The notes beneath the pieces are model-generated. The model was not told where the DNA came from. It was given only the letters and a program-made list of their open reading frames with translations, and did no database searches. Shown piece by piece: positions 5,488 to 13,099 of a stretch of DNA of 38,764 bases. The stretch spans positions 1-38,764 of IMG/VR virus record IMGVR_UViG_3300047552_002153. One strand, 5' to 3'. The translations under genes and the position numbers were made by a program. Every line of letters starts with the position of its first letter. The stretch's first letter is position 1. The DNA comes from a virus.

Positions 5488-7625
5488 AAAACGTAGCGAT
5501 TGATTTTGAGTACAATCATCCGTCTGACCCTGGCATGGGATTGCTGTCATGCGCTTTGCAAGTAGAGAAAGGCGTTACTCTAACGTATTGGCTGGCGGAT
5601 CCATTGCAGAAGGAAGGCTTAATAACTATCCTTAATCAGCTCAAAAAGGATCACGTATTCATCGGCTATGAGATCCATCTTGCCGAGGCTCGTTGTTTTG
5701 CGGCATTAGGGATGAATCCTAATGATTTTAAATGGAGAGATTTAATGGCGGAATGGCGTTGGCTCAGGTCCGAAACCAATGAGTACAAGTATGGGCACAT
5801 AGTTAAGAACAACGTGGCCATGTTCACTATCCCTAAACAAGTACGTTTACAGAAGCGTATGACGGATGACGAGTTGGAGCTTGCAAATGAAGTTAATACC
5901 GCCCAACTTGCTGACGCTCAGGAAGACTGTGATGTAGAGGTGGCCTTTGACGAAGCCGGATATTCGTTGCTGGATTGCTGTTATTTCTTTGAGACCATTA
6001 CTTTGGATGATTATCGTGCTGCTGCAAAGGTAAAAGAGACTATCAGAGACGGGTTGATTATGAGCTGTAACGCTGAACTTATCGAGAGCCGGAAGCATGA
6101 GATACTTTCATACAATGCAGCGGATATAAAGGACATGCATATACTCGCTGCAAAACTCACGGAGGAAATGCACAAAGTTTCCGAAGATATACATATCCAA
6201 CTTAAAGACGGATACGTTGACAGTAAAGAACTTGATATAGCAACCATACAGTTGAATCTCGGGGATTGGTGTGCGAGGACAGCCAAGTATGCATATCGCG
6301 GTATACCTATTAACAAGACCCGGCTTGAAACATTTCTTAAAATAGTTCCTACTTTGACCCAGGAAATTAAAGAGACTTGGAACAGAGATTATCCTGCGGA
6401 ACCTTTGTATCGTGTAGGCTTAGGGGGTACGATACTTAAGGCACGTAAAAGTATGGCGAACAATAGCCCATATAAAACAGGTACGCTGACAAAAGATACA
6501 GCTATGCTGCAGGATCTGATCGCCAATTATTGCAAAGCCAATGATATTGACAATTGGCCTAAGACCCGCAAAGGAGTATACTCTACGGATAAGAAAACAG
6601 TTTCAACTTTTGCTTCGGCTGAAAATATCATTAAACAGTATGAACGTCATTCAGGGAAACTATCAAACTTAAAGGCTTTCAGTGTTGGTAAAGACGGTAA
6701 AGTGGATGCGCTACGCTATATTGGTTCTGACAGTCGTCAGAGACCGGATTTTGCACCGCATGGCACACAAACCGACCGCAATGCACATAAGGCCAAAAGT
6801 TTAATTTTTGCTATGACTCATTGGATGCGTATCCTTATGGATCCGGAACCCGGTATGGCTTTTGTCGAATGCGACTATGGCTCGGAAGAAATCTTTATAG
6901 CGGCTGTGTTACATGGTGACCGAGTGATGGAACAAGCCTATGCTACTCATGATTTTTATGTCGCTTACGCCCAACTGGTTGGTATGTATCCTTCGGATTT
7001 ACCTATCCCAACAGAAGCTGAACGTGAAGCAAAAGCAGAATGGTGGCAACCGTATGCAGGTATACGTACTATTACTAAAACTCTCTGTTTAAGTTTACAA
7101 TATGGAGCGGGTTATAAATCTGTTGCTCAGGCTATTGCAATAGCTACCAAAGAGCCTATTGATGTCGACGCCGCTAAACAACTTGTAGCAGAGTATCATG
7201 ATACTTATCAGGATTTGACCTCCAGTATAGGGAGACTAAAGGCGGAGTATCAATCTAAAGTCAATATCGTATTGCCTAATGGATGGCGTTTAGGTAAAGA
7301 CTCTCAAAGTATTTTATCCGCCTGTAATGTCCCTGTACAAGGTACCGGTTCCTGTATTTTGCAGGAAGCATGTAAACGTATAGATGATGCGGGTATCGAT
7401 GTCATAGCCACAATGCATGATGCTATAACTGTATATTGTAAAGAAGCAGAAGCTGAGACAGTTGCTGAGACTATGAAACAGCAAATGATTGACGCCGCCG
7501 AAGCTGTGCTTGGTAAAAGAGGTATGAAAGTAGGAGCTCCGGAGATTATCAAACATGGTGATTGGTGGCAGCATGGCAGCAAAGGCAAGAAAGATTGGGA
7601 ATTATATAAGAAATATTTTATTTAG
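5484..7625 (+). CDS. polA: family A DNA polymerase with 3'-5' exonuclease domain
   Basis: 713 residues, T7-like in size. Exo I is AIDFEY (D7, E9) and Exo III is YNAAD (Y210, D214); Exo II is degenerate (GYEIHLAEARCF, about 61-72). Polymerase motif A is VECDYGSEEI (catalytic D464, steric-gate E469). Motif B is R528-xxx-K532-xxx-L536-xxx-Y540-G. Motif C is MHDA (H645, D646). Two points are unusual. The residue equivalent to E. coli Phe762 is Leu536, a variant known from environmental phage polymerases. Motif C reads HDA where HDE is usual. It follows the helicase with ATGA overlap and is transcribed from promoter 3377. With the SSB and 5'-3' exonuclease downstream it forms a T7-style replication set. 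Confidence 0.93.
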   Translation: MKNVAIDFEYNHPSDPGMGLLSCALQVEKGVTLTYWLADPLQKEGLITILNQLKKDHVFIGYEIHLAEARCFAALGMNPNDFKWRDLMAEWRWLRSETNEYKYGHIVKNNVAMFTIPKQVRLQKRMTDDELELANEVNTAQLADAQEDCDVEVAFDEAGYSLLDCCYFFETITLDDYRAAAKVKETIRDGLIMSCNAELIESRKHEILSYNAADIKDMHILAAKLTEEMHKVSEDIHIQLKDGYVDSKELDIATIQLNLGDWCARTAKYAYRGIPINKTRLETFLKIVPTLTQEIKETWNRDYPAEPLYRVGLGGTILKARKSMANNSPYKTGTLTKDTAMLQDLIANYCKANDIDNWPKTRKGVYSTDKKTVSTFASAENIIKQYERHSGKLSNLKAFSVGKDGKVDALRYIGSDSRQRPDFAPHGTQTDRNAHKAKSLIFAMTHWMRILMDPEPGMAFVECDYGSEEIFIAAVLHGDRVMEQAYATHDFYVAYAQLVGMYPSDLPIPTEAEREAKAEWWQPYAGIRTITKTLCLSLQYGAGYKSVAQAIAIATKEPIDVDAAKQLVAEYHDTYQDLTSSIGRLKAEYQSKVNIVLPNGWRLGKDSQSILSACNVPVQGTGSCILQEACKRIDDAGIDVIATMHDAITVYCKEAEAETVAETMKQQMIDAAEAVLGKRGMKVGAPEIIKHGDWWQHGSKGKKDWELYKKYFI

Positions 7626-7626
7626 C

Positions 7627-7655
7627 TTGCGCGCATGCAATTATTGTAGTATATT
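7627..7655 (+). promoter_or_regulatory. sigma70-like promoter downstream of polymerase
   Basis: TTGCGC (7627-7632), 17-bp spacer ending TGTAG, TATATT (7650-7655), beginning two bases after the polymerase stop. The upstream half contains GCGCGC and GCATGC symmetry. It should feed the RHH-like gene at 7681 and the SSB, giving these products an extra supply relative to the polymerase. Confidence 0.7.
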
Positions 7656-7680
7656 AGTAGTACACAAGGAAGGAGGATAT

Positions 7681-7830
7681 ATGAGTAAAGCGACAACGGT
7701 TTTATACTTGAGAGTAGATCCGGAACTTTTTGAGTGGATCGAGAAGCAAGCGGACGCAAAGGGGATATCGTTAAACCTGTATGCAACAGCAATCCTTACC
7801 GACTACAAACAGAAACACAAACAGCAGTAA
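7681..7830 (+). CDS. Arc-like ribbon-helix-helix protein, 49 aa
   Basis: ATG at 7681 preceded by AAGGAGG. The product is a textbook short RHH: beta strand TTVLYLRVDPE, helix FEWIEKQADAKG, helix SLNLYATAILTDYKQKHKQQ. At 49 residues it matches Arc-family repressors in size. It has its own promoter 25 nt upstream and sits directly before the SSB gene. Likely a DNA-binding dimer of dimers, possibly controlling its own promoter or the operators at 874-1069. The target is not determined. Confidence 0.75.
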   Translation: MSKATTVLYLRVDPELFEWIEKQADAKGISLNLYATAILTDYKQKHKQQ

Positions 7831-7843
7831 CTCTTACAGGCAC

Positions 7844-7859
7844 CGAAGCGAATGCTTCG
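7844..7859. repeat. short hairpin ahead of SSB gene
   Basis: CGAAGC-GAAT-GCTTCG, a perfect 6-bp stem with a 4-base loop, between the RHH-like gene and the SSB Shine-Dalgarno. No U-run follows, so it is more likely an operator or mRNA-stability element than a terminator. Confidence 0.4.
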
Positions 7860-7899
7860 CTTAGCTTAAAAAGAGTAACCTTATTAAAGGAGCAGTATC

Positions 7900-8688
7900 A
7901 TGGCTACAGCAGCAGAAATTAGGGCACGTATCGCAAGCGGGCAGGTTAAGAGTTCCGCAGGATCTTCCACTCCGTTGCCGGAAGGCAATTATGCAGTTCA
8001 GATCGAGTCGGCTGAGTACGGTCCTGGAGAGAACGGCAGCAAACGGGGTAAACTCGTTTGTAAAGTAATTGGAGCCGAGAATCCGGCCAATGTCGGCAAG
8101 CACTTCAACTATTACATTCAGACTCGTCACCAGGAATACATGGAGCGGACGATTGCTGAGTTCACTGATCACTGCAAAGTATGGGGAATTAGTGAAGAGA
8201 GATTGTATGATCGTGCGGATACCGGTGAGGATATTATCGTCAACCTTATGGGCGAAATGAATCGTCTTGCCATTAAAGGTTTGCTCATCGGTCAAGTAGA
8301 ACGTAAAGCCTCTGGTAAAATGAGCCCCAAAGGTCAGCCGCTTTATTGGATCAACTGGACTAAAGTTGCGCTGTCCCCGACTCCTTTGGCTGTTACCAAG
8401 ACTGAAAAGTTTGATGCACCTATGGATCCTTCAACGCAGTCCAATATCATAGCGCAGGTCATGGAGTCGCTTGCGGATAAAAAGGTTACTCTGGGAGACG
8501 TAGTGGATAAAAAGGTTACTCTGGGAGACGTAGTGGATATCCCCTCAGTAGCGGATATCGATAGTATCCTTGATGACTACAAGGCTCCTGCTACTGTTGC
8601 AACTCCCCCTGTTGCAGCAGTTGTGGTTCCGCCTACGCCAGTTGCAGCCGCCCCCGTTGCTGCAAAGAAGAAAGCCTGGGAGATCTAA
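7900..8688 (+). CDS. ssb: single-stranded DNA-binding protein, DUF669-like
   Basis: 262 residues, ATG at 7900 with AAAGGAG. The first ~170 residues resemble the phage DUF669 ssDNA-binding family: LPEGNYAVQIESAEYGP, then GKLVCKVIGAENPANVGKHFNYYI, then YWINWTKVALSP. The remainder is a low-complexity hinge rich in Ala, Val and Pro ending AAKKKAWEI. SSB tails often recruit the polymerase, although this one is basic-hydrophobic, not strongly acidic. At 8476-8535 an exact 30-bp unit is tandemly duplicated in frame and repeats DKKVTLGDVV. The gene lies between the RHH-like protein and the 5'-3' exonuclease in the replication block. Confidence 0.7.
   Translation: MATAAEIRARIASGQVKSSAGSSTPLPEGNYAVQIESAEYGPGENGSKRGKLVCKVIGAENPANVGKHFNYYIQTRHQEYMERTIAEFTDHCKVWGISEERLYDRADTGEDIIVNLMGEMNRLAIKGLLIGQVERKASGKMSPKGQPLYWINWTKVALSPTPLAVTKTEKFDAPMDPSTQSNIIAQVMESLADKKVTLGDVVDKKVTLGDVVDIPSVADIDSILDDYKAPATVATPPVAAVVVPPTPVAAAPVAAKKKAWEI
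8476..8535 (+). repeat. two identical 30-bp tandem units inside SSB gene
   Basis: Units 8476-8505 and 8506-8535 are identical at every base and add ten residues (DKKVTLGDVV twice) in the linker of the SSB. Perfect identity at third positions means the duplication is recent. Confidence 0.9.
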
Positions 8689-8694
8689 TCAACC

Positions 8695-8718
8695 GGAGCC
8701 CCGTTAATGCGGGGCTCC
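8695..8718 (+). terminator. strong hairpin after SSB gene
   Basis: GGAGCCCCG (8695-8703) and CGGGGCTCC (8710-8718) form a perfect 9-bp GC-rich stem with loop TTAATG, followed by TCTTCATC. The U tract is poor, so this may be a leaky terminator or an mRNA-stabilising 3' end. It would let SSB transcript exceed that of the downstream exonuclease. Confidence 0.6.
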
Positions 8719-8738
8719 TCTTCATCAAGGAGCATAAA

Positions 8739-9683
8739 ATGTCACAACAACAGACAGTAGTAGTGGATTTTCGCAACGTTGCAAAAATTGCCAGTTACTC
8801 AATCCTCTCAGGTACTGTAGTTTGTACTTTCCCTACGGAACTGGAAGAGATCGCTCATCGATTGGTAAAGAGGTTACTGTGCATCCGTCTCGACTTTCCA
8901 GAGGCTAAGATTTACTTTGCAAATGATATGCAACCTTATTGGCGTACCGCGTATATTAATAAATGGTACGAGAACCAGAATAAAGAACCTGTAGTATATA
9001 AAGGTAATAGAATCGGCAGGCCTTGGCCTTTCGCATCGTCAGAAGAGGATATGGAAGCTATGTATGCCAAAGTCAAGCAGGATATGGCTTATATCCTCGA
9101 AGCTACTATATGTGAAGATACCGGCCTCGAAGCAGATGATATTTGGGGGTTACTGGCTGCTACCAGTACCGTATCTATTTTGGGGATATCCAGCGACAGT
9201 GATTGGCGGCAACTTTGCAGTGATAAAATATCCGTACTCGACCCGGCAACGAATACCATTTGCAACGAACCCTATGACATCAGGTTGAAATGGATGTGCG
9301 GAGATCGGGGCGATAACGTAATGGGGTGCCCTAAACGTAAGAAGGATGGTACTTTAAGCGGAACCAATTGGGGTGAAGCAGGAGCCAAGAAGCTAATTGC
9401 GGAACAAACAATTGTTAATGGGCAACCAAACTGGCTATTACGCATGGATCCGGATATCTATGCCCGGAATAAAATATTAACGACGCTTCCTTGCCCTCTT
9501 TGGAACGTTGCAGAGGCTCGGGAACAGCTACCAGAGTTGCAGGCTGTCGAAGGTAACGGACTCGATTTTTATGGGGTCACCGCTCCGATTCGACAGGCTA
9601 TGCGGAATAAGGTTGCCCGGGACGCTTGGATCAGCCAACTGAGAGCTAATTTACAGTTGAAAAATAAGGAGGCAGAGGTATGA
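8739..9683 (+). CDS. 5'-3' exonuclease, PIN/FEN-like
   Basis: 314 residues, ATG at 8739 with AAGGAG. The acidic metal-binding signature of FEN-type nucleases is visible: VVVDFRN near the N-terminus, GLEADDIWG about 130-138, SSDSDWRQL about 151-159, and GDRGDNVMGC (H3TH-type GDxxDN) about 191-200. In Pol I these activities are fused; in T7-like phages the exonuclease is separate, as here. It would remove primers or degrade host DNA. It overlaps the next gene by four bases (ATGA). Confidence 0.82.
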   Translation: MSQQQTVVVDFRNVAKIASYSILSGTVVCTFPTELEEIAHRLVKRLLCIRLDFPEAKIYFANDMQPYWRTAYINKWYENQNKEPVVYKGNRIGRPWPFASSEEDMEAMYAKVKQDMAYILEATICEDTGLEADDIWGLLAATSTVSILGISSDSDWRQLCSDKISVLDPATNTICNEPYDIRLKWMCGDRGDNVMGCPKRKKDGTLSGTNWGEAGAKKLIAEQTIVNGQPNWLLRMDPDIYARNKILTTLPCPLWNVAEAREQLPELQAVEGNGLDFYGVTAPIRQAMRNKVARDAWISQLRANLQLKNKEAEV

Positions 9684-10141
9684 GGAAAATTCTCTTACTT
9701 CTGCTAATTTGTTGCGTTACTTGTTTCTCTCAGGATTTATTTAAAGCCATGACGAGGGATTGCATATTTACTCATACAGTTGAGTTGGTATGCAATTATA
9801 AAATTATAACCATGTTCCCTCGCGGTACCCCTGTAACGATCAATGGGGTTAAATACACTGCAAAAGGAGAAATATTCGGGTATAAAGGTAATCGTACGGT
9901 CTATATGTACTTTAGATACAAATTTGAAGATGGATCACCAGAAAATATGGATTACTTTCAGATGGATATGGATGATACTGCTCAATGTAAAGGGATAAAT
10001 ATGTTTCATCCGGCTAATATAACTTTCTATCCAAATGGCACTTTTGTTCTCATTCAAGAGTATACGGAAACTGTCCCTTTTTCTGAAGTAATGAGTGTGG
10101 GGACATTCACTATCACTGCTAAACGCAAAAGAGGAAACTAA
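9680..10141 (+). CDS. exported protein of unknown function, 153 aa
   Basis: Begins MRKILLLLLICCVTCFSQDL, a classic signal peptide with a basic N-terminus, a hydrophobic core and a plausible cleavage site after CFS. No strict lipobox. The mature part is beta-rich with the paired cysteines of DCIFTHTVELVC. The product would act in the periplasm or outside; superinfection exclusion and lysis control are candidate roles without direct support. It is coupled to the exonuclease (ATGA) and to the next gene (TAATG). Confidence 0.65.
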   Translation: MRKILLLLLICCVTCFSQDLFKAMTRDCIFTHTVELVCNYKIITMFPRGTPVTINGVKYTAKGEIFGYKGNRTVYMYFRYKFEDGSPENMDYFQMDMDDTAQCKGINMFHPANITFYPNGTFVLIQEYTETVPFSEVMSVGTFTITAKRKRGN

Positions 10142-10287
10142 TGGATAATCCAGAAGATGAAAGCACAGAGTTTATGTATCAGCCTTCAATGAAGCGCAAG
10201 TATATCCCACAAAAGGATCCTATGTGGTGGGCGATGAAAGAAGCTATTGAACGAGACGACGATAGAGAGGAGCGGAAAAATGGGTGA
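10141..10287 (+). CDS. small charged protein, 48 aa
   Basis: The ATG at 10141 shares one base with the preceding stop (TAATG). The product is MDNPEDESTEFMYQPSM followed by KRKYIPQKDPMWWAMKEAIERDDDREERKNG, short and highly charged with a WW pair. It overlaps the next gene by eight bases. Its coding status is supported by the chain of overlaps and by a Shine-Dalgarno inside it serving the next gene. No family recognised. Confidence 0.5.
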   Translation: MDNPEDESTEFMYQPSMKRKYIPQKDPMWWAMKEAIERDDDREERKNG

Positions 10288-10450
10288 ATTTATTATGTGG
10301 GTGGTATTTATTGCAATTTTTCTCATAGTGTTTTTTGCAGTGTATCCTTATATCATGGCAGGAGGAGCTGCGGTACAGCCGGTGCTGCAGGATGCGGTAC
10401 AGAATTATAACCACAACTATGTCCAGCCTATTTTGGACAGCCTAAAGTAA
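10280..10450 (+). CDS. small single-pass membrane protein, 56 aa
   Basis: Start taken as ATG 10280 because GAGAGGAG lies just upstream; a longer frame from 10247 would use a poor start. One hydrophobic segment (residues about 5-26, IMWVVFIAIFLIVFFAVYPYIM) is followed by a short polar C-terminus (QPVLQDAVQNYNHNYVQPILDSLK). The size and topology resemble small phage membrane proteins of the holin or antiholin kind, but one segment alone is not diagnostic. Confidence 0.6.
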   Translation: MGEFIMWVVFIAIFLIVFFAVYPYIMAGGAAVQPVLQDAVQNYNHNYVQPILDSLK

Positions 10451-10461
10451 AAGGAGAAATT

Positions 10462-10905
10462 ATGTTTTGGAAGAAAAAAGTTGCACCCGCCCCTATTACT
10501 CAACAGGAACTGATTACTCAACAGGAACTGAAAGAGTCTGACTGGGCTGCCACTCGTAAACAGAAGGTAGTTGAGTGGGCAGACGAACGGTTAAAGTGGG
10601 CTATATCCCATTTAGCCGAAGCAGAATATCAAACTGAGCGTTACAAACGGGTAATACAGGCGTATATTGATCATTTAAATGCAGTAAAAAACGAGGAATT
10701 CCCGTTTACGGTTAAGACTAAAGATAATGACGTTTTAACCGTAACGGACTACCTTGGTTATTGGAGCTGTGTAGTGAATGATCATTATTCCCATTGTGTT
10801 GAGGGCAAAGTTCCAGAAATGATTGCATATGAGAAAGTTGCGGAAGAACGGAAGGCTGAGGACTTTCAAAAGTTCAATGAAAAAGTGAAAGAGATTTTAA
10901 AATAA
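10462..10905 (+). CDS. hypothetical protein, 147 aa, tryptophan-rich helical
   Basis: ATG at 10462 with AAAGGAG. The N-terminus has an exact tandem repeat of ITQQEL (18-bp units 10495-10512 and 10513-10530), then long charged helices (RKQKVVEWADERLKWAISHLAEAEYQTERYKRVIQAYIDHLNAV) likely to form a coiled coil. The C-terminus is also helical and lysine-rich. No family recognised. Confidence 0.65.
   Translation: MFWKKKVAPAPITQQELITQQELKESDWAATRKQKVVEWADERLKWAISHLAEAEYQTERYKRVIQAYIDHLNAVKNEEFPFTVKTKDNDVLTVTDYLGYWSCVVNDHYSHCVEGKVPEMIAYEKVAEERKAEDFQKFNEKVKEILK
10495..10530 (+). repeat. two identical 18-bp tandem units in 147-aa gene
   Basis: ATTACTCAACAGGAACTG occurs twice back to back, in frame. 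It is the second exact in-frame tandem duplication in this early unit, the other being in the SSB gene. Confidence 0.9.
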
Positions 10906-10906
10906 A

Positions 10907-11701
10907 ATGGAACCAATAGATAAAATCTGCATAGCATGTCAGCGACCGTTTTCAGCAATTTCGGAAACGATTGATACGTGTACACAGTGTCTATTACGCC
11001 CTGAAAGAAAGGAACCAAAAACAACTTTACAGTATAAGCGTATTTGCGGTGAATGTGGAACAGAGTTTAATACTCCTGTCAAAGAACGAGCATTGTGTTT
11101 AGTTTGTGAAGCTGCAGTGGAACTGAGTGCAACTCATCCAGTGCATATGATGCATGAAGGCACCGACAAAGTAGTTAATGCTGCTGCTAAAGATATTGAT
11201 GGGGTCAAAGGTGGAGGCCGTACCGGATTCCATATCCCAGGTACAGCCATACACGCCTCTAATCATTCTCGCAGGGCATATAGGTATGCTGACAAAAAGT
11301 GTAGCGTCTGCCATACTACCTTTACACCTGAAGGACCAAATCATAAGAGGTGTCCTAAGTGTATGCCAACGCTAGAGGAGATTCAGCGCAAAAATGCAGA
11401 AAAGTATGATGTGAGACTTGCAACCCAGAATAAGAGGTACAAGCTTATGGCAGAACAACCTGAAGCACCTACTACTACTCCGCCTCCACATTTTCAAGGT
11501 ATTGAGGGGCGGGTACTTAAGTTTTACATTGGGCAAGAGGTAATCATTAACGGTATAACCCAATCAGGTAGAGTGGTCAAGATAATATTGGACGGTAAAA
11601 ATACATGGTACAATGTCCAGTATTGGTGGGAAGGTCGGCTAAATTTTGTAGATTTAGCCGATGATGAGATGACATCTAAAGACGAAGAGTATCGTCCTTA
11701 A
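10907..11701 (+). CDS. multi-zinc-ribbon protein with C-terminal SH3/KOW-like domain, 264 aa
   Basis: Three CxxC-pair modules are visible: CIACQRPF with CTQC (about 8-33), CGECGTEF with CLVC (about 47-67), and CSVCHTTF with CPKC (about 131-152). A proline-rich linker (PTTTPPPH) leads to a compact beta-rich domain (GQEVIINGITQSGRVVKIILDGKNTWYNVQYWWEGRLNFVDLADDEM) that looks like an SH3/KOW or Tudor-like barrel. Stacked zinc ribbons suggest binding to nucleic acid or to host RNA polymerase, but no family is recognised. It is the last rightward gene; its stop overlaps the stop of the convergent gene at 11847-11698. Confidence 0.65.
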   Translation: MEPIDKICIACQRPFSAISETIDTCTQCLLRPERKEPKTTLQYKRICGECGTEFNTPVKERALCLVCEAAVELSATHPVHMMHEGTDKVVNAAAKDIDGVKGGGRTGFHIPGTAIHASNHSRRAYRYADKKCSVCHTTFTPEGPNHKRCPKCMPTLEEIQRKNAEKYDVRLATQNKRYKLMAEQPEAPTTTPPPHFQGIEGRVLKFYIGQEVIINGITQSGRVVKIILDGKNTWYNVQYWWEGRLNFVDLADDEMTSKDEEYRP

Positions 11702-11847
11702 GTTTGTAATTGCAGTATGTCTATGGGTTCAAATTTTTCTATCGGAGGAAGTTTACAGTGTATCTTTTCGTAGCAGTCAAAATTGTCGCAAACTCCAAAA
11801 TTATCAGTTTCTTGTAACGGTTTGCCGCAGGCTTCACAGTATTCCAT
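11698..11847 (-). CDS. small zinc-ribbon protein, 49 aa
   Basis: ATG at 11847 with CGGAG eight bases upstream. The product begins MEYCEACGKPLQETDNFGVCDNFDCYEKIHC, two CxxC-type pairs forming a minimal zinc ribbon, with an acidic-hydrophobic tail. It ends head-to-head with the 264-residue zinc protein; the two stop codons overlap over four bases. It is the last leftward gene and lies beyond a strong hairpin (11876-11920), so its expression needs read-through or a local promoter (a TATAAT lies just ahead of its ATG). Confidence 0.6.
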   Translation of the reverse strand: MEYCEACGKPLQETDNFGVCDNFDCYEKIHCKLPPIEKFEPIDILQLQT

Positions 11848-11875
11848 ATTATACTCCGTTGGGTAGACGGAAATA

Positions 11876-11920
11876 CAATAGGGCGCAGAGGCTAAGAATA
11901 TCTTAGCTTACGCCCTATTG
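11876..11920. terminator. nested inverted repeat, probable bidirectional terminator
   Basis: The outer arms CAATAGGGCG (11876-11885) and CGCCCTATTG (11911-11920) are perfect. Inside them GCTAAGA and TCTTAGC (11891-11907) form a second perfect stem around ATA. On the plus strand TTATTTGT follows; on the minus strand TATTT follows. It lies where the early (+) and late (-) transcription units meet, as expected for a bidirectional stop. Confidence 0.65.
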
Positions 11921-11940
11921 TTATTTGTAAATCGATGCAT

Positions 11941-12090
11941 TTACTTAGGAGGCAGTGTTACTTTTTTAGGTTTACTGGTATGCCAGTGGCCGATGATATA
12001 TGTCACTATGCTGGCCACAATCGGCCAGACAGTGTTGATCACCTGCACTATAGCATTACCAGTAGAAACCACAGCAGTTGAATCTACCAT
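11941..12090 (-). CDS. small membrane protein, 49 aa, holin candidate
   Basis: ATG at 12090 with TAGGAG upstream. Residues about 13-35 (AIVQVINTVWPIVASIVTYIIGH) form one membrane span, followed by a basic tail (WHTSKPKKVTLPPK). The late position, size and basic C-terminus fit a small holin, and it lies at the end of the structural block where lysis genes often sit. No endolysin is adjacent. The role is inferred. Confidence 0.55.
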   Translation of the reverse strand: MVDSTAVVSTGNAIVQVINTVWPIVASIVTYIIGHWHTSKPKKVTLPPK

Positions 12091-12121
12091 AGTATCTCCT
12101 ATCTTATTTGTTAAAGTTTAC

Positions 12122-13087
12122 TTAAGATCCATACGTGTAACTCCAGTAATTTACTTGATACCCTACCGTTTGCGTAGAACCTAAGCGATTGATAAGTTCC
12201 AACTGGGAACTTGTACCATCAGCCGCTTCCGTTCCGATCAGACACAGATTATACGTTGAGTCTGTATTGGCAACCGGACCTGAAGTATTCGCCAACGTTA
12301 CATAATTGTTGTTGAATACGAAGGTAGCATGGGTAGTCTTAATAGTAGGATCCGCTGTCGTACCCCAAATGAATCCATGCCCTGTGTAATAGTTACTACC
12401 AGATTCTCCACCGACAAGGGTCAAATGACCTTCGTCAGTAAGAGTACCTTTATCCTGCCTAACAAAAGCAGAAGACGGTATGCCTGTATAAATACCAGTG
12501 GATCCAGCAGCATTACCGTATCCGCCTTTGATTGCTGTACCATCATAAATCACCGGGCTGTTTCCATAAATAGCCATATCACCATTCGTATACATAAGAA
12601 GATGACCATTGGTACCGCTCCACCCACCATCAGTTCCTGCAAGGCCAGTGTAGCCTTGGATCCCCTGGATACCGGTTGCTCCTGTAGCGTCCAGTCCATT
12701 GAGCCCAGTAACTCCCTGGATCCCTTCAAGTCCTGTAACTCCTTGAAGTCCGTCAAATCCTGTTACTCCTTGGATCCCTTCAAGTCCTGTTGCTCCGGTA
12801 GTATCAAGCCCATTGAGTCCAGTTACACCCTGAATACCCTGAAGCCCTGTTACTCCGGTTGCATCAGTTCCATTAACTCCATTAAAACCAGTTACTCCCT
12901 GAGGACCTCGTATCCCGGTGATACCAAAATCATCAGAAGCTGTCGCGTAGCGAAATTTTCCTGTAGTAGCGTCTGCAGCGAGAATTCCACCAACGCCTCC
13001 TTTGAAGCAAGGCAAAAATGCTCCATCCAAATTACCAAAACCAATTTGCTCCAGATATTCTTCGTTTTCTGGAATTATTGTAGGCAT
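12122..13087 (-). CDS. collagen-like tail fibre / adhesin, 321 aa
   Basis: ATG at 13087 with AGGAGG. An N-terminal segment (MPTIIPENEEYLEQIGFGNLDGAF) precedes about 95 residues of G-x-y collagen-like repeats dominated by GLQGIQGVTGLNG (roughly residues 78-160). A beta-rich C-terminal domain of about 160 residues (GWSGTNGHLLMYTNGDMAIYGNSP...) then follows. Such proteins trimerise through the collagen-like stem and present a receptor-binding head. It is one of three collagen-like genes in this 5-kb adhesin cluster. The repeats are also visible as DNA repeats and could promote recombination between the genes. Confidence 0.75.
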   Translation of the reverse strand: MPTIIPENEEYLEQIGFGNLDGAFLPCFKGGVGGILAADATTGKFRYATASDDFGITGIRGPQGVTGFNGVNGTDATGVTGLQGIQGVTGLNGLDTTGATGLEGIQGVTGFDGLQGVTGLEGIQGVTGLNGLDATGATGIQGIQGYTGLAGTDGGWSGTNGHLLMYTNGDMAIYGNSPVIYDGTAIKGGYGNAAGSTGIYTGIPSSAFVRQDKGTLTDEGHLTLVGGESGSNYYTGHGFIWGTTADPTIKTTHATFVFNNNYVTLANTSGPVANTDSTYNLCLIGTEAADGTSSQLELINRLGSTQTVGYQVNYWSYTYGS

Positions 13088-13099
13088 AATATCCTCCTG

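Noticed and set aside
12600-12900. Dense direct repeats resembling a repeat array
   Set aside because: These encode collagen-like G-x-y repeats in frame; there are no unique spacers of constant length, so not a CRISPR array.
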